Part shown: piece by piece, positions 1 to 6,011 of the stretch | How positions within the stretch are numbered: the first letter of the stretch is position 1 | How the letters are laid out: each line of letters opens with the position of its first letter | Assembly (NCBI GenBank): GCA_019114715.1 | Contig: DXEZ01000307.1 | Coordinates: 1-10,564 of the forward strand | DNA length: 10,564 nt | From: Candidatus Sphingobacterium stercoripullorum | GTDB lineage: Bacteria; Bacteroidota; Bacteroidia; Sphingobacteriales; Sphingobacteriaceae | Direction: 5' to 3' | Notes under the pieces: generated by a model | The model's input: only the letters and a program-made list of their open reading frames with translations | Told to the model about the DNA's origin: nothing | Database searches by the model: none | Made by a program: the position numbers and the translations under genes

Positions 1-323
1 GCAAACTCAATCCCGCCACTTTTATATAAATGCCCTTTTTCAAAATCCTTGCCCGCAAAATAGAAGTTGTCGGTCTTCTCCATGCTCCAGTTTAAAAAAT
101 ACAGCTCCTTGGACAGGCGACTGTAGAGCGCTTTGTCACGCTTTAATGCGGCGTCTTGTTCTGGGCAGTGGATGCACGTTTCTGAGGAAATATACATCAG
201 TATATATTTTCTAGTTTCTTGCATTCCCTCGCGGAGCTGTTGAAAGGATATTTGCGATTTTGCTGCAAACGGGCAGATTGCAATAAAAAGAATGAATAGG
301 GTAGACTTTAACGTGATGTTCAT
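1..323 (-). CDS. Exported thioredoxin-like CxxC protein, 5' part only (runs off left edge)
   Basis: Reading the minus strand from the ATG at 323 gives an open frame of 107 codons that is still open at base 1, so the C-terminal part is missing. Residues 1-23 form a signal peptide: a Lys near the start, a hydrophobic stretch LFILFIAICPFAA, then a likely signal peptidase I site near AKS-Q. Cys17 lies inside the hydrophobic core, but the residue before it is Ile, so a lipobox is unlikely. The segment YISSETCIHCPEQD (residues 44-57) carries a CxxC motif (Cys50, Cys53) following a beta-strand-like YILMYIS, as in thioredoxin-fold proteins. I infer a periplasmic thiol-disulfide or thioredoxin-family protein. 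The exact subfamily cannot be told from the N-terminal part. The gene is divergent from the tRNA gene to its right. Confidence 0.75.
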   Translation of the reverse strand, partial: MNITLKSTLFILFIAICPFAAKSQISFQQLREGMQETRKYILMYISSETCIHCPEQDAALKRDKALYSRLSKELYFLNWSMEKTDNFYFAGKDFEKGHLYKSGGIEF

Positions 324-513
324 GTTTTATATTTTGACTTATAAGCACTCATGCAAAGTAAATACCAAAAAATTAAATAACATAATTAATTAACCAGGGA
401 AAATAAAGAATACTATTTATAGTTAGGTTGAGGGTAAAGAATTGATAAGCAAATGATTGTATCTATAGAGGGGTTTCAGTGGGGTTTTTAAGTAATTATT
501 TATCAAAAATTAT

Positions 514-544
514 TTGCAAAATTAAAACACTCGTCTTATCTTTG
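514..544 (+). promoter_or_regulatory. Bacteroidota-type promoter for tRNA-Asn
   Basis: TATCTTTG at 537-544 matches the Bacteroidota -7 consensus TAnnTTTG exactly. A TTG at 514-516 lies 20 bases upstream, close to the usual -33 spacing. Transcription would start near 550, about 18 bases before the tRNA. This fits the family consensus but is inferred from sequence only. Confidence 0.6.
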
Positions 545-567
545 TATCGTTCCGAAAGGGGTAGCAC

Positions 568-644
568 TCCTGAATAGCTCAGTTGGTTAGAGCATCTGAC
601 TGTTAATCAGAGGGTCGCTGGTTCGAGCCCAGCTTCAGGAGCCA
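568..644 (+). tRNA. tRNA-Asn (anticodon GTT)
   Basis: A full cloverleaf can be drawn. The acceptor stem TCCTGAA (568-574) pairs with TTCAGGA (634-640). The D-arm contains AGCTCAGTTGGTTAGAGC. The anticodon stem TCTGA/TCAGA (595-599, 607-611) encloses the loop CTGTTAA with anticodon GTT at 602-604. The T-arm contains GGTTCGAGCCC, with the TTCGA T-loop. The discriminator base is G641 and the CCA end is encoded at 642-644. GTT reads AAC/AAU codons, hence asparagine. The gene is a single unit with its own promoter and a terminator immediately downstream. The DNA after it carries mobile-element debris, which fits a tRNA 3' end as an integration hot spot, but I saw no duplicated tRNA 3' end in the window. 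Confidence 0.97.
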
Positions 645-645
645 T

Positions 646-681
646 AAAAAGCTGTTTTTCTTTGCGAGAAACGGCTTTTTT
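646..681 (+). terminator. Rho-independent terminator of tRNA-Asn
   Basis: Starting two bases after the CCA, the arm AAAAAGCTGTTT pairs with AAACGGCTTTTTT (one G-T pair) around a loop containing TTGCG. The 3' arm ends in a run of six T. Its position directly after the tRNA and the T-run make this a convincing intrinsic terminator. Confidence 0.8.
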
Positions 682-809
682 GGTTTTAAGGGCAGATTAG
701 TAGCGCCAGCTCTTGCCGATTAGGTTCTCCAAAATGGCTTATTTACATAGTTTTTTATTGAATTTCGAGTAGGATTGGCGCAATAACTCCAGCGTGTTTG
801 GGGGGGATT
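682..809. other. Intergenic stretch without recognisable feature
   Basis: These 128 bases lie between the tRNA terminator and the first mobile-element remnant. I see no ORF, promoter or repeat of the tRNA 3' end here. It may be part of the same decayed insertion, but nothing in the sequence proves that. Confidence 0.4.
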
Positions 810-884
810 ATGGCAGAGGTAAGCGCAAAATATTTCGATTACCACAAGAAAGCTGATGGCACTTTCAACGTAAAATTCGTGTTA
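810..884 (+). pseudogene. Remnant of tyrosine recombinase N-terminal arm domain (tentative)
   Basis: From the ATG at 810 the frame reads 38 codons to a TAA at 924-926. The first 25 residues contain YFDYHKKADGTFNVKF. This resembles the start of Bacteroidota integrases, whose arm-binding domains often have a 'HKKADGTYNVKIRV' type strand pair. After about residue 25 the resemblance stops, and the reading frame that looks coding shifts to another phase (the transposase remnant). No catalytic Arg/His/Tyr part of a recombinase follows. I read this as the stump of an integrase gene joined to other mobile DNA. The identification rests on a short motif recalled from the family and is tentative. It could be a chance match. 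Confidence 0.4.
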
Positions 885-1300
885 ACTATGCCAAGAAATA
901 TAAAGAAGAGGCGGCTGATGCCTTAAAGGAAGTTTTTAACTTAGATCTGCCCGAAGACATAGCCAAGCGCTTTGCCAGATTGGGTATTTTCGCTGATAAA
1001 TCGAGAAAGACCTATTAAGAGTAAATCGGAGGTTTAACGACCAATCCTATGAACGAGCTCTATTTTACCTATACACTGTACCATCCAAAAATAAGAAGGA
1101 AGATATACACAACGAACTGGATTGAACGTTTAAATAAAGAGTTTAGAAGGGTATTTAAGATTAGAAGCTCTATGCCGAGCTGTGAATCTGCTCTAACACT
1201 GCTATCTAAGGTAGCTATGGATAAAGAAGACTCTTATTTTAAATACCCGATTTATAATTTTAAATTTGATAAGAAATTGAATAAACTAGCTGAAATATAA
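857..1300 (+). pseudogene. Degenerate IS256-family (mutator-type) transposase, C-terminal part, frameshifted
   Basis: Two frames together give the C-terminal part of an IS256-type transposase. The frame open from 857 to the TAA at 1016-1018 encodes NYAKKYKEEAADALKEVF and ends in SRKTY. The sequence RVNRRFNDQS continues in another phase (1018-1047). The final segment MNELYFTY...AEI occupies a third phase from the ATG at 1049 to the TAA at 1298-1300. At least two frameshifts are therefore needed. The strongest family signature is IRRKIYTTNWIERLNKEFRR (residues 15-34 of the last segment), the conserved C-terminal block containing the YTTN-IE-LN motif with the last catalytic Glu. It is followed by RSSMPSCESAL. 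The N-terminal half with the two catalytic Asp residues is absent. It is about a third of a normal transposase and surely inactive. Confidence 0.75.
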
Positions 1301-1329
1301 TTAATAAAACGAACTTCAGGTTTTATTAA
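1301..1329 (+). terminator. AT-rich hairpin after the transposase remnant
   Basis: TTAATAAAAC (1301-1310) and GTTTTATTAA (1320-1329) are perfect 10-bp inverted repeats around the loop GAACTTCAG. They start right after the transposase stop codon. It could be the old terminator of the insertion sequence. The stem has only one G-C pair, so its strength is doubtful. Confidence 0.45.
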
Positions 1330-1839
1330 GTTGAGACAAACCAGACACACAATAAGGGACACTGCCCAGTATTTATTGGCTTTACCTCCTGCTAGCTCTT
1401 TTATTAGCTAATCAGCTTCTACCACATAGCTGCGTTCGAATAAGACCCTAAGACCTTAATCTTAGCTGGATTGTACTAGAAGGAAACTAAGAATTAAAAA
1501 GAGTGTTGATGACTATTCTTACTTAAATAGGAGGTTAGTATTTAGTTTTTTAAACCTTTATTAATTGGATATGAAGAAGGTTTATGCGTATTGCACGAAA
1601 TAACATGATAATACCTTATCAGCTGACTTTAAAGAGTTATTAAAAGATTTCTGTTTTTTACTATAAGGGGAAAGTGTATGCTTTTTTTAACTCACCCTCT
1701 TCTTTTAAAAGTCTAAGTTCATTACCAGTATGCCCAGAAGGTTAGCTTGGAGCATCTTTATTAAGTGGCAAACACTCAATTTGCTTTAAGAAAACCATAC
1801 CTAGATTCGGAGTCTAATTTGCAATTTACAGTCTTTTTG
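1330..1839. other. AT-rich non-coding stretch, probably decayed insertion DNA
   Basis: No intact gene is visible on either strand in these 510 bases. Two stretches read like broken coding sequence. On the plus strand, 1571-1663 begins MKKVYAYCTK, has one stop, then continues HDNTLSADFKELLKDF. On the minus strand, 1798 to 1661 begins MVFLKQIECLPLNKDAPS, has one stop, then continues PSGHTGNELRLLKEEGELKK. I recognise neither family. A small hairpin, CTAAGA/TCTTAG, lies in the first third. The end of this stretch holds the promoter of the thiamine operon. I found no clean IS inverted-repeat ends or target duplication. Confidence 0.5.
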
Positions 1840-1869
1840 TTGGAAGACTACTTTATTTGGCTATCTTTG
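1840..1869 (+). promoter_or_regulatory. Promoter of the thiamine operon (Bacteroidota -33/-7 type)
   Basis: TTG at 1840-1842 and TATCTTTG at 1862-1869 are separated by exactly 19 bases, the Bacteroidota consensus TTG-N19-TAnnTTTG. The predicted start is near 1874-1876, which is the first base of the riboswitch P1 stem. The untranslated leader therefore opens directly with the aptamer. The agreement of both elements and the position make this the best promoter in the window. Confidence 0.75.
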
Positions 1870-1874
1870 GAGTG

Positions 1875-1956
1875 ACTTTAGGGGTGTCTGCAATAAATGC
1901 AGGCTGAGATCTAACCCTTGGAACCTGATCTGGATCATACCAGCGTAGGGAAAAGT
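1875..1956 (+). ncRNA. TPP riboswitch (THI element) aptamer
   Basis: The conserved THI-box blocks appear in order. GGGGTG is at 1881-1886. A P3 hairpin CTGCA/TGCAG surrounds ATAAA. CTGAGA follows at 1904-1909, then ACCCTTGGAACCTGATCTGG, then ATACCAGCGTAGGGAA. P1 closes between ACTTT (1875-1879) and AAAGT (1952-1956). CTGAGA forms the pyrimidine-sensing side, and the GATCTGG...ACCAGCG part forms the pyrophosphate helix. This family binds thiamine pyrophosphate and turns off downstream genes when TPP is plentiful. It lies 100 bases upstream of thiS, so the whole eight-gene operon should be under its control. The element reads as complete and functional. Confidence 0.97.
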
Positions 1957-1958
1957 AA

Positions 1959-2058
1959 AACGCCTTTTTTGGCGTTCCTTATCTTGTGATCGCAAATATT
2001 CCTTTTGCGGGCATTCCTAAAGTTTTAAGATTTAAACAATTTAAATTATTTAGGAATG
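1959..2058 (+). promoter_or_regulatory. Expression-platform hairpins between riboswitch and thiS
   Basis: Three hairpins follow the aptamer. First, AACGCC/GGCGTT (1959-1964, 1971-1976) has a TTTTTT loop and is followed by TTCCTTATCTT. It could be a weak terminator, but the T-rich run sits mostly in the loop. Second, CGCAAA/TTTGCG (1991-1996, 2004-2009). Third, an outer 10-bp stem pairs CATTCCTAAA (2012-2021) with TTTAGGAATG (2049-2058), and an inner 7-bp stem ATTTAAA/TTTAAAT (2030-2036, 2040-2046) has loop CAA. The outer stem includes the thiS start codon and the AGGA just before it. This suggests control of translation initiation, perhaps together with attenuation at the first hairpin. The stems are seen directly. 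The switching role is inference. Confidence 0.55.
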
Positions 2059-2262
2059 GAACTTTTTATCAATCATCAGAAAAAGATTTTTAAGGAATCA
2101 CCAACGTCTTTAGCCTCGCTTGTTCAAGCCGAACATCCTGCAGGTTTAAATGGTATTGCTGTGGCGCTTAATAACCAAGTGGTACCCAAAGAACGTTGGG
2201 CACAGACCACATTAAAGCCTTCCGATAATATCCTAATTATCACCGCTAGCCAGGGAGGTTAA
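2056..2262 (+). CDS. thiS: ThiS, sulfur carrier protein
   Basis: This 68-residue ubiquitin-like carrier ends in ...TASQGG. The C-terminal Gly-Gly is the site that ThiF adenylates and that then carries the sulfur as a thiocarboxylate for ThiG. The beginning MELFINHQKKIF matches the first two strands of the beta-grasp fold, and VALNNQVVPKERW is the usual middle segment with the conserved 'VVPR..W' pattern. The length is typical (about 65-70). It is the first gene of the operon, 100 bases after the TPP aptamer. Its ATG is part of a predicted stem, so its translation may respond to the riboswitch. A gap of 33 bases separates it from thiC. Confidence 0.95.
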   Translation: MELFINHQKKIFKESPTSLASLVQAEHPAGLNGIAVALNNQVVPKERWAQTTLKPSDNILIITASQGG

Positions 2263-2295
2263 GCAATATTCAATAATCAATTAAAAATTGAAAAA

Positions 2296-4110
2296 ATGAT
2301 CAAACAAAAAATCACATCGACACCTTTTGCTAATTCACAAAAAGTATACGTAGAAGGTACGCTTTTCCCTATTCGCGTAGCCATGCGAAAGATCTCATTA
2401 AGCCCAACTAAACTGTCCAATGGGGAAACTGAGGTGAACCCGCCCGTTTTCGTTTACGATACTTCAGGACCTTATACGGATGAAAAGATAGAGGTTGATA
2501 TACACAAAGGCCTACCCAGGCTAAGAGAGCAATGGATTTTAGATAGGAATGATGTAGATGTGTTATCGGGCATTACTTCTAGTTATGGTCAAGAAAGACT
2601 GGCCGACGACAAATTGGATGCACTGCGCTTCGATTGTCTGCATCAGCCCAAGGTTGCAATAGAAGGGCGTAACGTAACTCAGCTGCATTATGCCAGAAAA
2701 GGAATTATAACTCCCGAAATGGAGTACATAGCTATTCGTGAAAACCAGCGGATCGAACAGCTTCAGGAGGCCACCCCGGGGATGGATCATCAGCACGCAG
2801 GAAACAGTTTCGGAGCTCGAACACCTTCTGCCAGGATTACTCCTGAGTTTGTTAGAGATGAAGTAGCAGCAGGAAGAGCTATTATCCCCAATAATATCAA
2901 CCATCCGGAAAGTGAACCTATGATTATTGGGCGTAATTTCTTGGTGAAAATCAATGCCAATATTGGTAACAGCGCCGTTACCTCGAGTATTGAAGAAGAG
3001 GTGGAGAAAGCAGTATGGGCATGCCGCTGGGGGGCTGATACCATTATGGACCTTTCAACCGGGCAAAATATTCATGAAACCAGGGAGTGGATAATACGGA
3101 ACTCACCTGTGCCAATTGGAACGGTGCCGATTTATCAAGCCCTAGAGAAGGTAAAAGGTGTGGCCGAAGACTTGACCTGGGAAGTGTTTAGAGACACCCT
3201 AATAGAGCAGGCAGAGCAGGGCGTTTCTTATTTTACCATCCATGCGGGAGTTTTGCTGCGTTACATTCATCTGACTGCTAAACGTGTTACAGGTATAGTC
3301 TCTAGGGGAGGGTCTATCATGGCTAAATGGTGCCTTTTTCACCACAAGGAAAACTTCCTATACACGCACTTCGAGGAGATCTGTGAAATTATGAAGCGCT
3401 ATGATATTGCCTTTTCCCTAGGAGATGGGCTGCGCCCGGGTTCTATCGCGGATGCCAATGATGAGGCGCAGTTTGCTGAATTAGAAACCTTAGGCGAGCT
3501 CACCAAGATAGCCTGGAAACATGATGTACAGGTTATGGTGGAGGGGCCTGGGCATGTGCCTATGCACCTGATCAAAGAAAACATGGAAAAGCAACTGAAA
3601 GAGTGCGACGAGGCGCCTTTTTATACTTTAGGGCCATTGACCACTGACATTGCTCCAGGGTATGATCACATTACTTCTGCTATTGGAGCTGCAATGATCG
3701 GTTGGTATGGCTGTGCTATGTTGTGCTATGTGACGCCAAAAGAACACTTGGGGCTGCCCAATAAAAAGGACGTCAAAGATGGAGTTATTACTTATAAGCT
3801 GGCGGCGCATGCTGCTGACCTGGCTAAAGGCCACCCCGGGGCGCAATACCGAGATAACGTGCTTAGCAAGGCTAGGTTTGAATTCCGCTGGGAAGACCAG
3901 TTTAACCTTTCTTTAGATCCTGAAACGGCTCGCGAATTCCACGATGAAACGCTGCCCGCCGATGCGGCAAAGGTGGCGCACTTTTGCTCTATGTGTGGTC
4001 CGAAATTCTGTTCCATGAAAATCACGCAGGAAATCCGTGAAACTGCCGAAAAGGGGATGCTGGAGAAATCCCGAGAGTTTATTGAAAGTGGCAAAGAGAT
4101 CTATTTATGA
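2296..4110 (+). CDS. thiC: ThiC, phosphomethylpyrimidine synthase
   Basis: ThiC is a radical SAM enzyme that rearranges 5-aminoimidazole ribotide into 4-amino-5-hydroxymethyl-2-methylpyrimidine phosphate, the pyrimidine half of thiamine. At 604 residues it is full length for the bacterial family. Near the C-terminus is the unusual iron-sulfur motif CSMCGPKFC (Cys564, Cys567, Cys572; CxxCxxxxC) that binds the [4Fe-4S] cluster. Other family blocks include TQLHYARKGIITPEMEYIAI, MDLSTGQNIHETREWI, RGGSIMAKW, VEGPGHVPMH and LGPLTTDIAPGYDHI. These line the TIM-barrel active site. Its stop overlaps the next start (ATGA, 4 bases), suggesting translational coupling. It acts in the cytoplasm. No defects are seen. 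Confidence 0.98.
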   Translation: MIKQKITSTPFANSQKVYVEGTLFPIRVAMRKISLSPTKLSNGETEVNPPVFVYDTSGPYTDEKIEVDIHKGLPRLREQWILDRNDVDVLSGITSSYGQERLADDKLDALRFDCLHQPKVAIEGRNVTQLHYARKGIITPEMEYIAIRENQRIEQLQEATPGMDHQHAGNSFGARTPSARITPEFVRDEVAAGRAIIPNNINHPESEPMIIGRNFLVKINANIGNSAVTSSIEEEVEKAVWACRWGADTIMDLSTGQNIHETREWIIRNSPVPIGTVPIYQALEKVKGVAEDLTWEVFRDTLIEQAEQGVSYFTIHAGVLLRYIHLTAKRVTGIVSRGGSIMAKWCLFHHKENFLYTHFEEICEIMKRYDIAFSLGDGLRPGSIADANDEAQFAELETLGELTKIAWKHDVQVMVEGPGHVPMHLIKENMEKQLKECDEAPFYTLGPLTTDIAPGYDHITSAIGAAMIGWYGCAMLCYVTPKEHLGLPNKKDVKDGVITYKLAAHAADLAKGHPGAQYRDNVLSKARFEFRWEDQFNLSLDPETAREFHDETLPADAAKVAHFCSMCGPKFCSMKITQEIRETAEKGMLEKSREFIESGKEIYL

Positions 4111-4694
4111 TTATTGGTATTTCTTCAGAAGTTGAAGTTAGCAATGAACATACCACCATCCATCAGTTACTAGGTGGTGGTATGGACTTGTTTCACATCC
4201 GGAAATACCAATACAGCGATGAAATGATAAAAGCTTACGTCGGAAGGATAGATCCAAGCTTTAGAGATAGACTCGTGCTGCATTCGCATTTGCACTTAGC
4301 AGGAAACCTTCAAATTAAGCGCATCCATTGCAATGAAAAAAACAGGGTGTTAGGATGGCCTTTTTTGAGAGGTGATTTTATTTTATCCACATCAGTTCAC
4401 AGCATCGCTGATTTCAACCGCCTTTCCGAGGAATGGACCTACGCTTTTTTATCGCCTATGTTCCCCAGTATTTCAAAAAAGGGATACGGGGTAAAGCAAA
4501 CGGTGTGTAGCAAATTAAAAGAAAGAGTAAACTTTAAAACCAAGCTGATTGGATTAGGCGGTATTGATAGTGAAAATTATAAAGGCCTCAGGGAGCTGGG
4601 CGCGGATGGCGCAGCATTGCTTGGCAGCCTTTGGCATAGCACCCAACCTTTAAAAACCTTAAGAAAATGCAAAGAGATAGACCGGTTGTTTTAA
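4107..4694 (+). CDS. TenI/ThiE-like protein (thiazole tautomerase or diverged thiamine phosphate synthase)
   Basis: This 195-residue TIM-barrel protein of the ThiE/TenI superfamily lies between thiC and thiD. It keeps the outline of the fold: LFHIRK (residues 28-33) at the first phosphate/pyrimidine strand, STSVHS (94-99) where ThiE has a GxSxH strand, SPMFPSISKKGYG (116-128) in the position of the 'GPvFpTxTK' loop, and GLGGI plus GADGAALLGSLW near the C-terminus. It lacks the Mg-binding acidic residues of true ThiE. Where ThiE has 'iND' it reads LHSHLHLA (58-65), and where ThiE has 'HLGQxD' it reads IHCNEKN (73-79). A canonical ThiE is encoded two genes later, so this copy probably does another step. 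TenI of Bacillus subtilis aromatises the ThiG product, and that is my preferred role. It overlaps thiC by 4 bases and thiD by 28. Confidence 0.8.
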   Translation: MIIGISSEVEVSNEHTTIHQLLGGGMDLFHIRKYQYSDEMIKAYVGRIDPSFRDRLVLHSHLHLAGNLQIKRIHCNEKNRVLGWPFLRGDFILSTSVHSIADFNRLSEEWTYAFLSPMFPSISKKGYGVKQTVCSKLKERVNFKTKLIGLGGIDSENYKGLRELGADGAALLGSLWHSTQPLKTLRKCKEIDRLF

Positions 4695-5404
4695 GCATCG
4701 CAGGGTTTGATCCTAGCGGTGGAGCAGGGGTCTTAGCTGATATGAAGACCATGGAACAGCTACATGTTCAAGGCATGGCCGTATTAACAGCTAGCACCAT
4801 TCAAACCGAAGATGAGTTTATCCAATTGGAATGGCTCCCTTTAGAGTTTTTACTGGAAAGCATTAGCATTTTATTAGTGAGGTATCCGGTGCGGGTAGTA
4901 AAGATAGGGGTTGTAAGAGATGCTGGTTTCCTTCAAGCGATTATCGAAGGTGTGCGGAATTGCAGTAAGGATATAATTATCGTTTGGGATCCTGTTCTAG
5001 TGAGCTCTTCAGGTTATACCTTCTTTTCAAAAAAGGATATTAAAATCCTAGAGTCATTGGCAACAAAAATCGATCTTATTACACCCAATTATAATGAATA
5101 TTTAACCCTGTGCGCTAGTTTAGATTTGGAGGGATATAAAAATGTACTGGTTAAAGGTGGTCATAGAAAAAATATGCTGGGCACAGATGTTTTAATACAA
5201 TCGAAAACGGAAACCGCCTTTTTACCAACTAGAAAAGTTTTATTTGAGAAGCACGGTTCGGGCTGCGTGTTGTCCTCAGCAATTGCAGCCTATCTGGCAA
5301 GAGGGAAAACGATGAAAGAAGCCTGCTGGTGCGGCAAGCAGTATATTGAACAATTTTTAAATAGCAGCCCAAGTTTATTAGGTAAACATAATGGAATACA
5401 GTAA
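4667..5404 (+). CDS. thiD: ThiD, hydroxymethylpyrimidine/phosphomethylpyrimidine kinase
   Basis: ThiD phosphorylates HMP and then HMP-phosphate to the pyrophosphate, which ThiE uses. The 245-residue protein has ribokinase-fold signatures: LSIAGFDPSGGAGVLADMKT (residues 9-28) at the substrate site, VWDPVLVSSSG (106-116), LITPNYNEY (138-146), VLVKGGH (160-166), and the anion-hole motif HGSGCVLSSAIAAYLARG (196-213) with Cys200 in the position used for catalysis in ThiD. It is somewhat shorter than the about 265 residues of the E. coli enzyme, mostly near the C-terminus, but all motifs are present. The start at 4667 overlaps the previous gene by 28 bases and gives the usual short lead before the first strand. 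The end overlaps the annotated thiE start by 14 bases. Confidence 0.95.
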   Translation: MQRDRPVVLSIAGFDPSGGAGVLADMKTMEQLHVQGMAVLTASTIQTEDEFIQLEWLPLEFLLESISILLVRYPVRVVKIGVVRDAGFLQAIIEGVRNCSKDIIIVWDPVLVSSSGYTFFSKKDIKILESLATKIDLITPNYNEYLTLCASLDLEGYKNVLVKGGHRKNMLGTDVLIQSKTETAFLPTRKVLFEKHGSGCVLSSAIAAYLARGKTMKEACWCGKQYIEQFLNSSPSLLGKHNGIQ

Positions 5405-6011
5405 AATGCAATACATCTCCCAGGGGGAAACCTTAGAGGAGCAAGAGCAGAATATCAAAAATGCGCTGGAAAATGGCGCAGATTGGATTCAGGTGCGATG
5501 GAAAAATGCGAGCGCCTCCAGCTTACTAACATTAAGTGAAATAGCCGTTCAATGGTGCCGGAAATACCAAGCGGTATGCATAATCAATGATTCTATTGCT
5601 ATAGCTAAGCAGACAGGGGCCGATGGGGTGCACCTGGGGCTAAAGGACGAAAGCATTGCAAAAGCCCGAGCCATGCTCGGAGCAGATAAAATAATTGGCG
5701 GAACCGCCAATACGCTTGATGATGTACGCCAGCGGATTTTGGAGGGCTGCAACTATATTGGTTTGGGACCCTTCCGCTTCACGGCAACAAAAGAAAAGCT
5801 CAGCCCCATTTTAGGACTAGAAGGTTACCGTAAGATCTTCCAGGCATTAGCCTTGGAAAATAGCAGCCACCCGCCGATTTATGCTATCGGTGGTATAAAA
5901 CCATCGGACTTTGAAGCCCTGACTCAAGTAGGTTTATACGGTATTGCCCTTTCTAAAGCGGTGACCAACCAGCCTGAAATACTAAGAAATATTAAATACC
6001 AATTGAAATGA
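5391..6011 (+). CDS. thiE: ThiE, thiamine phosphate synthase
   Basis: ThiE condenses HMP-pyrophosphate with the thiazole phosphate to give thiamine phosphate. This 206-residue copy has the full catalytic set: IQVRWK (residues 33-38), IINDSIAIA (64-72) with the metal-binding Asp, GADGVHLGLKD (76-86) with the second Asp, GPFRFTATKEKL (126-137) binding the thiazole phosphate and pyrophosphate, and AIGGIKPSDF (165-174). IIGGTANT (101-108) replaces the more usual GxSxH strand. The ATG at 5391 lies inside the end of thiD. A second ATG at 5406, one base after the thiD stop, would remove five residues and begin MQYISQG, which fits the first strand equally well. The 3' end overlaps thiG as ATGA. This copy, not the thiC-adjacent paralogue, is the likely true synthase. 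Confidence 0.94.
   Translation: MEYSKMQYISQGETLEEQEQNIKNALENGADWIQVRWKNASASSLLTLSEIAVQWCRKYQAVCIINDSIAIAKQTGADGVHLGLKDESIAKARAMLGADKIIGGTANTLDDVRQRILEGCNYIGLGPFRFTATKEKLSPILGLEGYRKIFQALALENSSHPPIYAIGGIKPSDFEALTQVGLYGIALSKAVTNQPEILRNIKYQLK

Noticed and set aside
1311..1320. AACTTCAGG downstream of the transposase remnant as a partial copy of the tRNA-Asn 3' end (attachment site)
   Set aside because: Only about seven bases match the tRNA acceptor end, and the same motif occurs by chance inside thiC near 2759. This is too short for an att site.
1959..1976. AACGCC/GGCGTT hairpin as a standard intrinsic terminator
   Set aside because: The pure T-run is in the loop and only TTCCTTATCTT follows the stem, so it is listed as part of the expression platform rather than as a confident terminator.
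2563..2904. Minus-strand open frame of 113 codons inside thiC
   Set aside because: It lies wholly within the clear thiC coding sequence, its translation resembles no family, and it has no promoter. It is a shadow frame.
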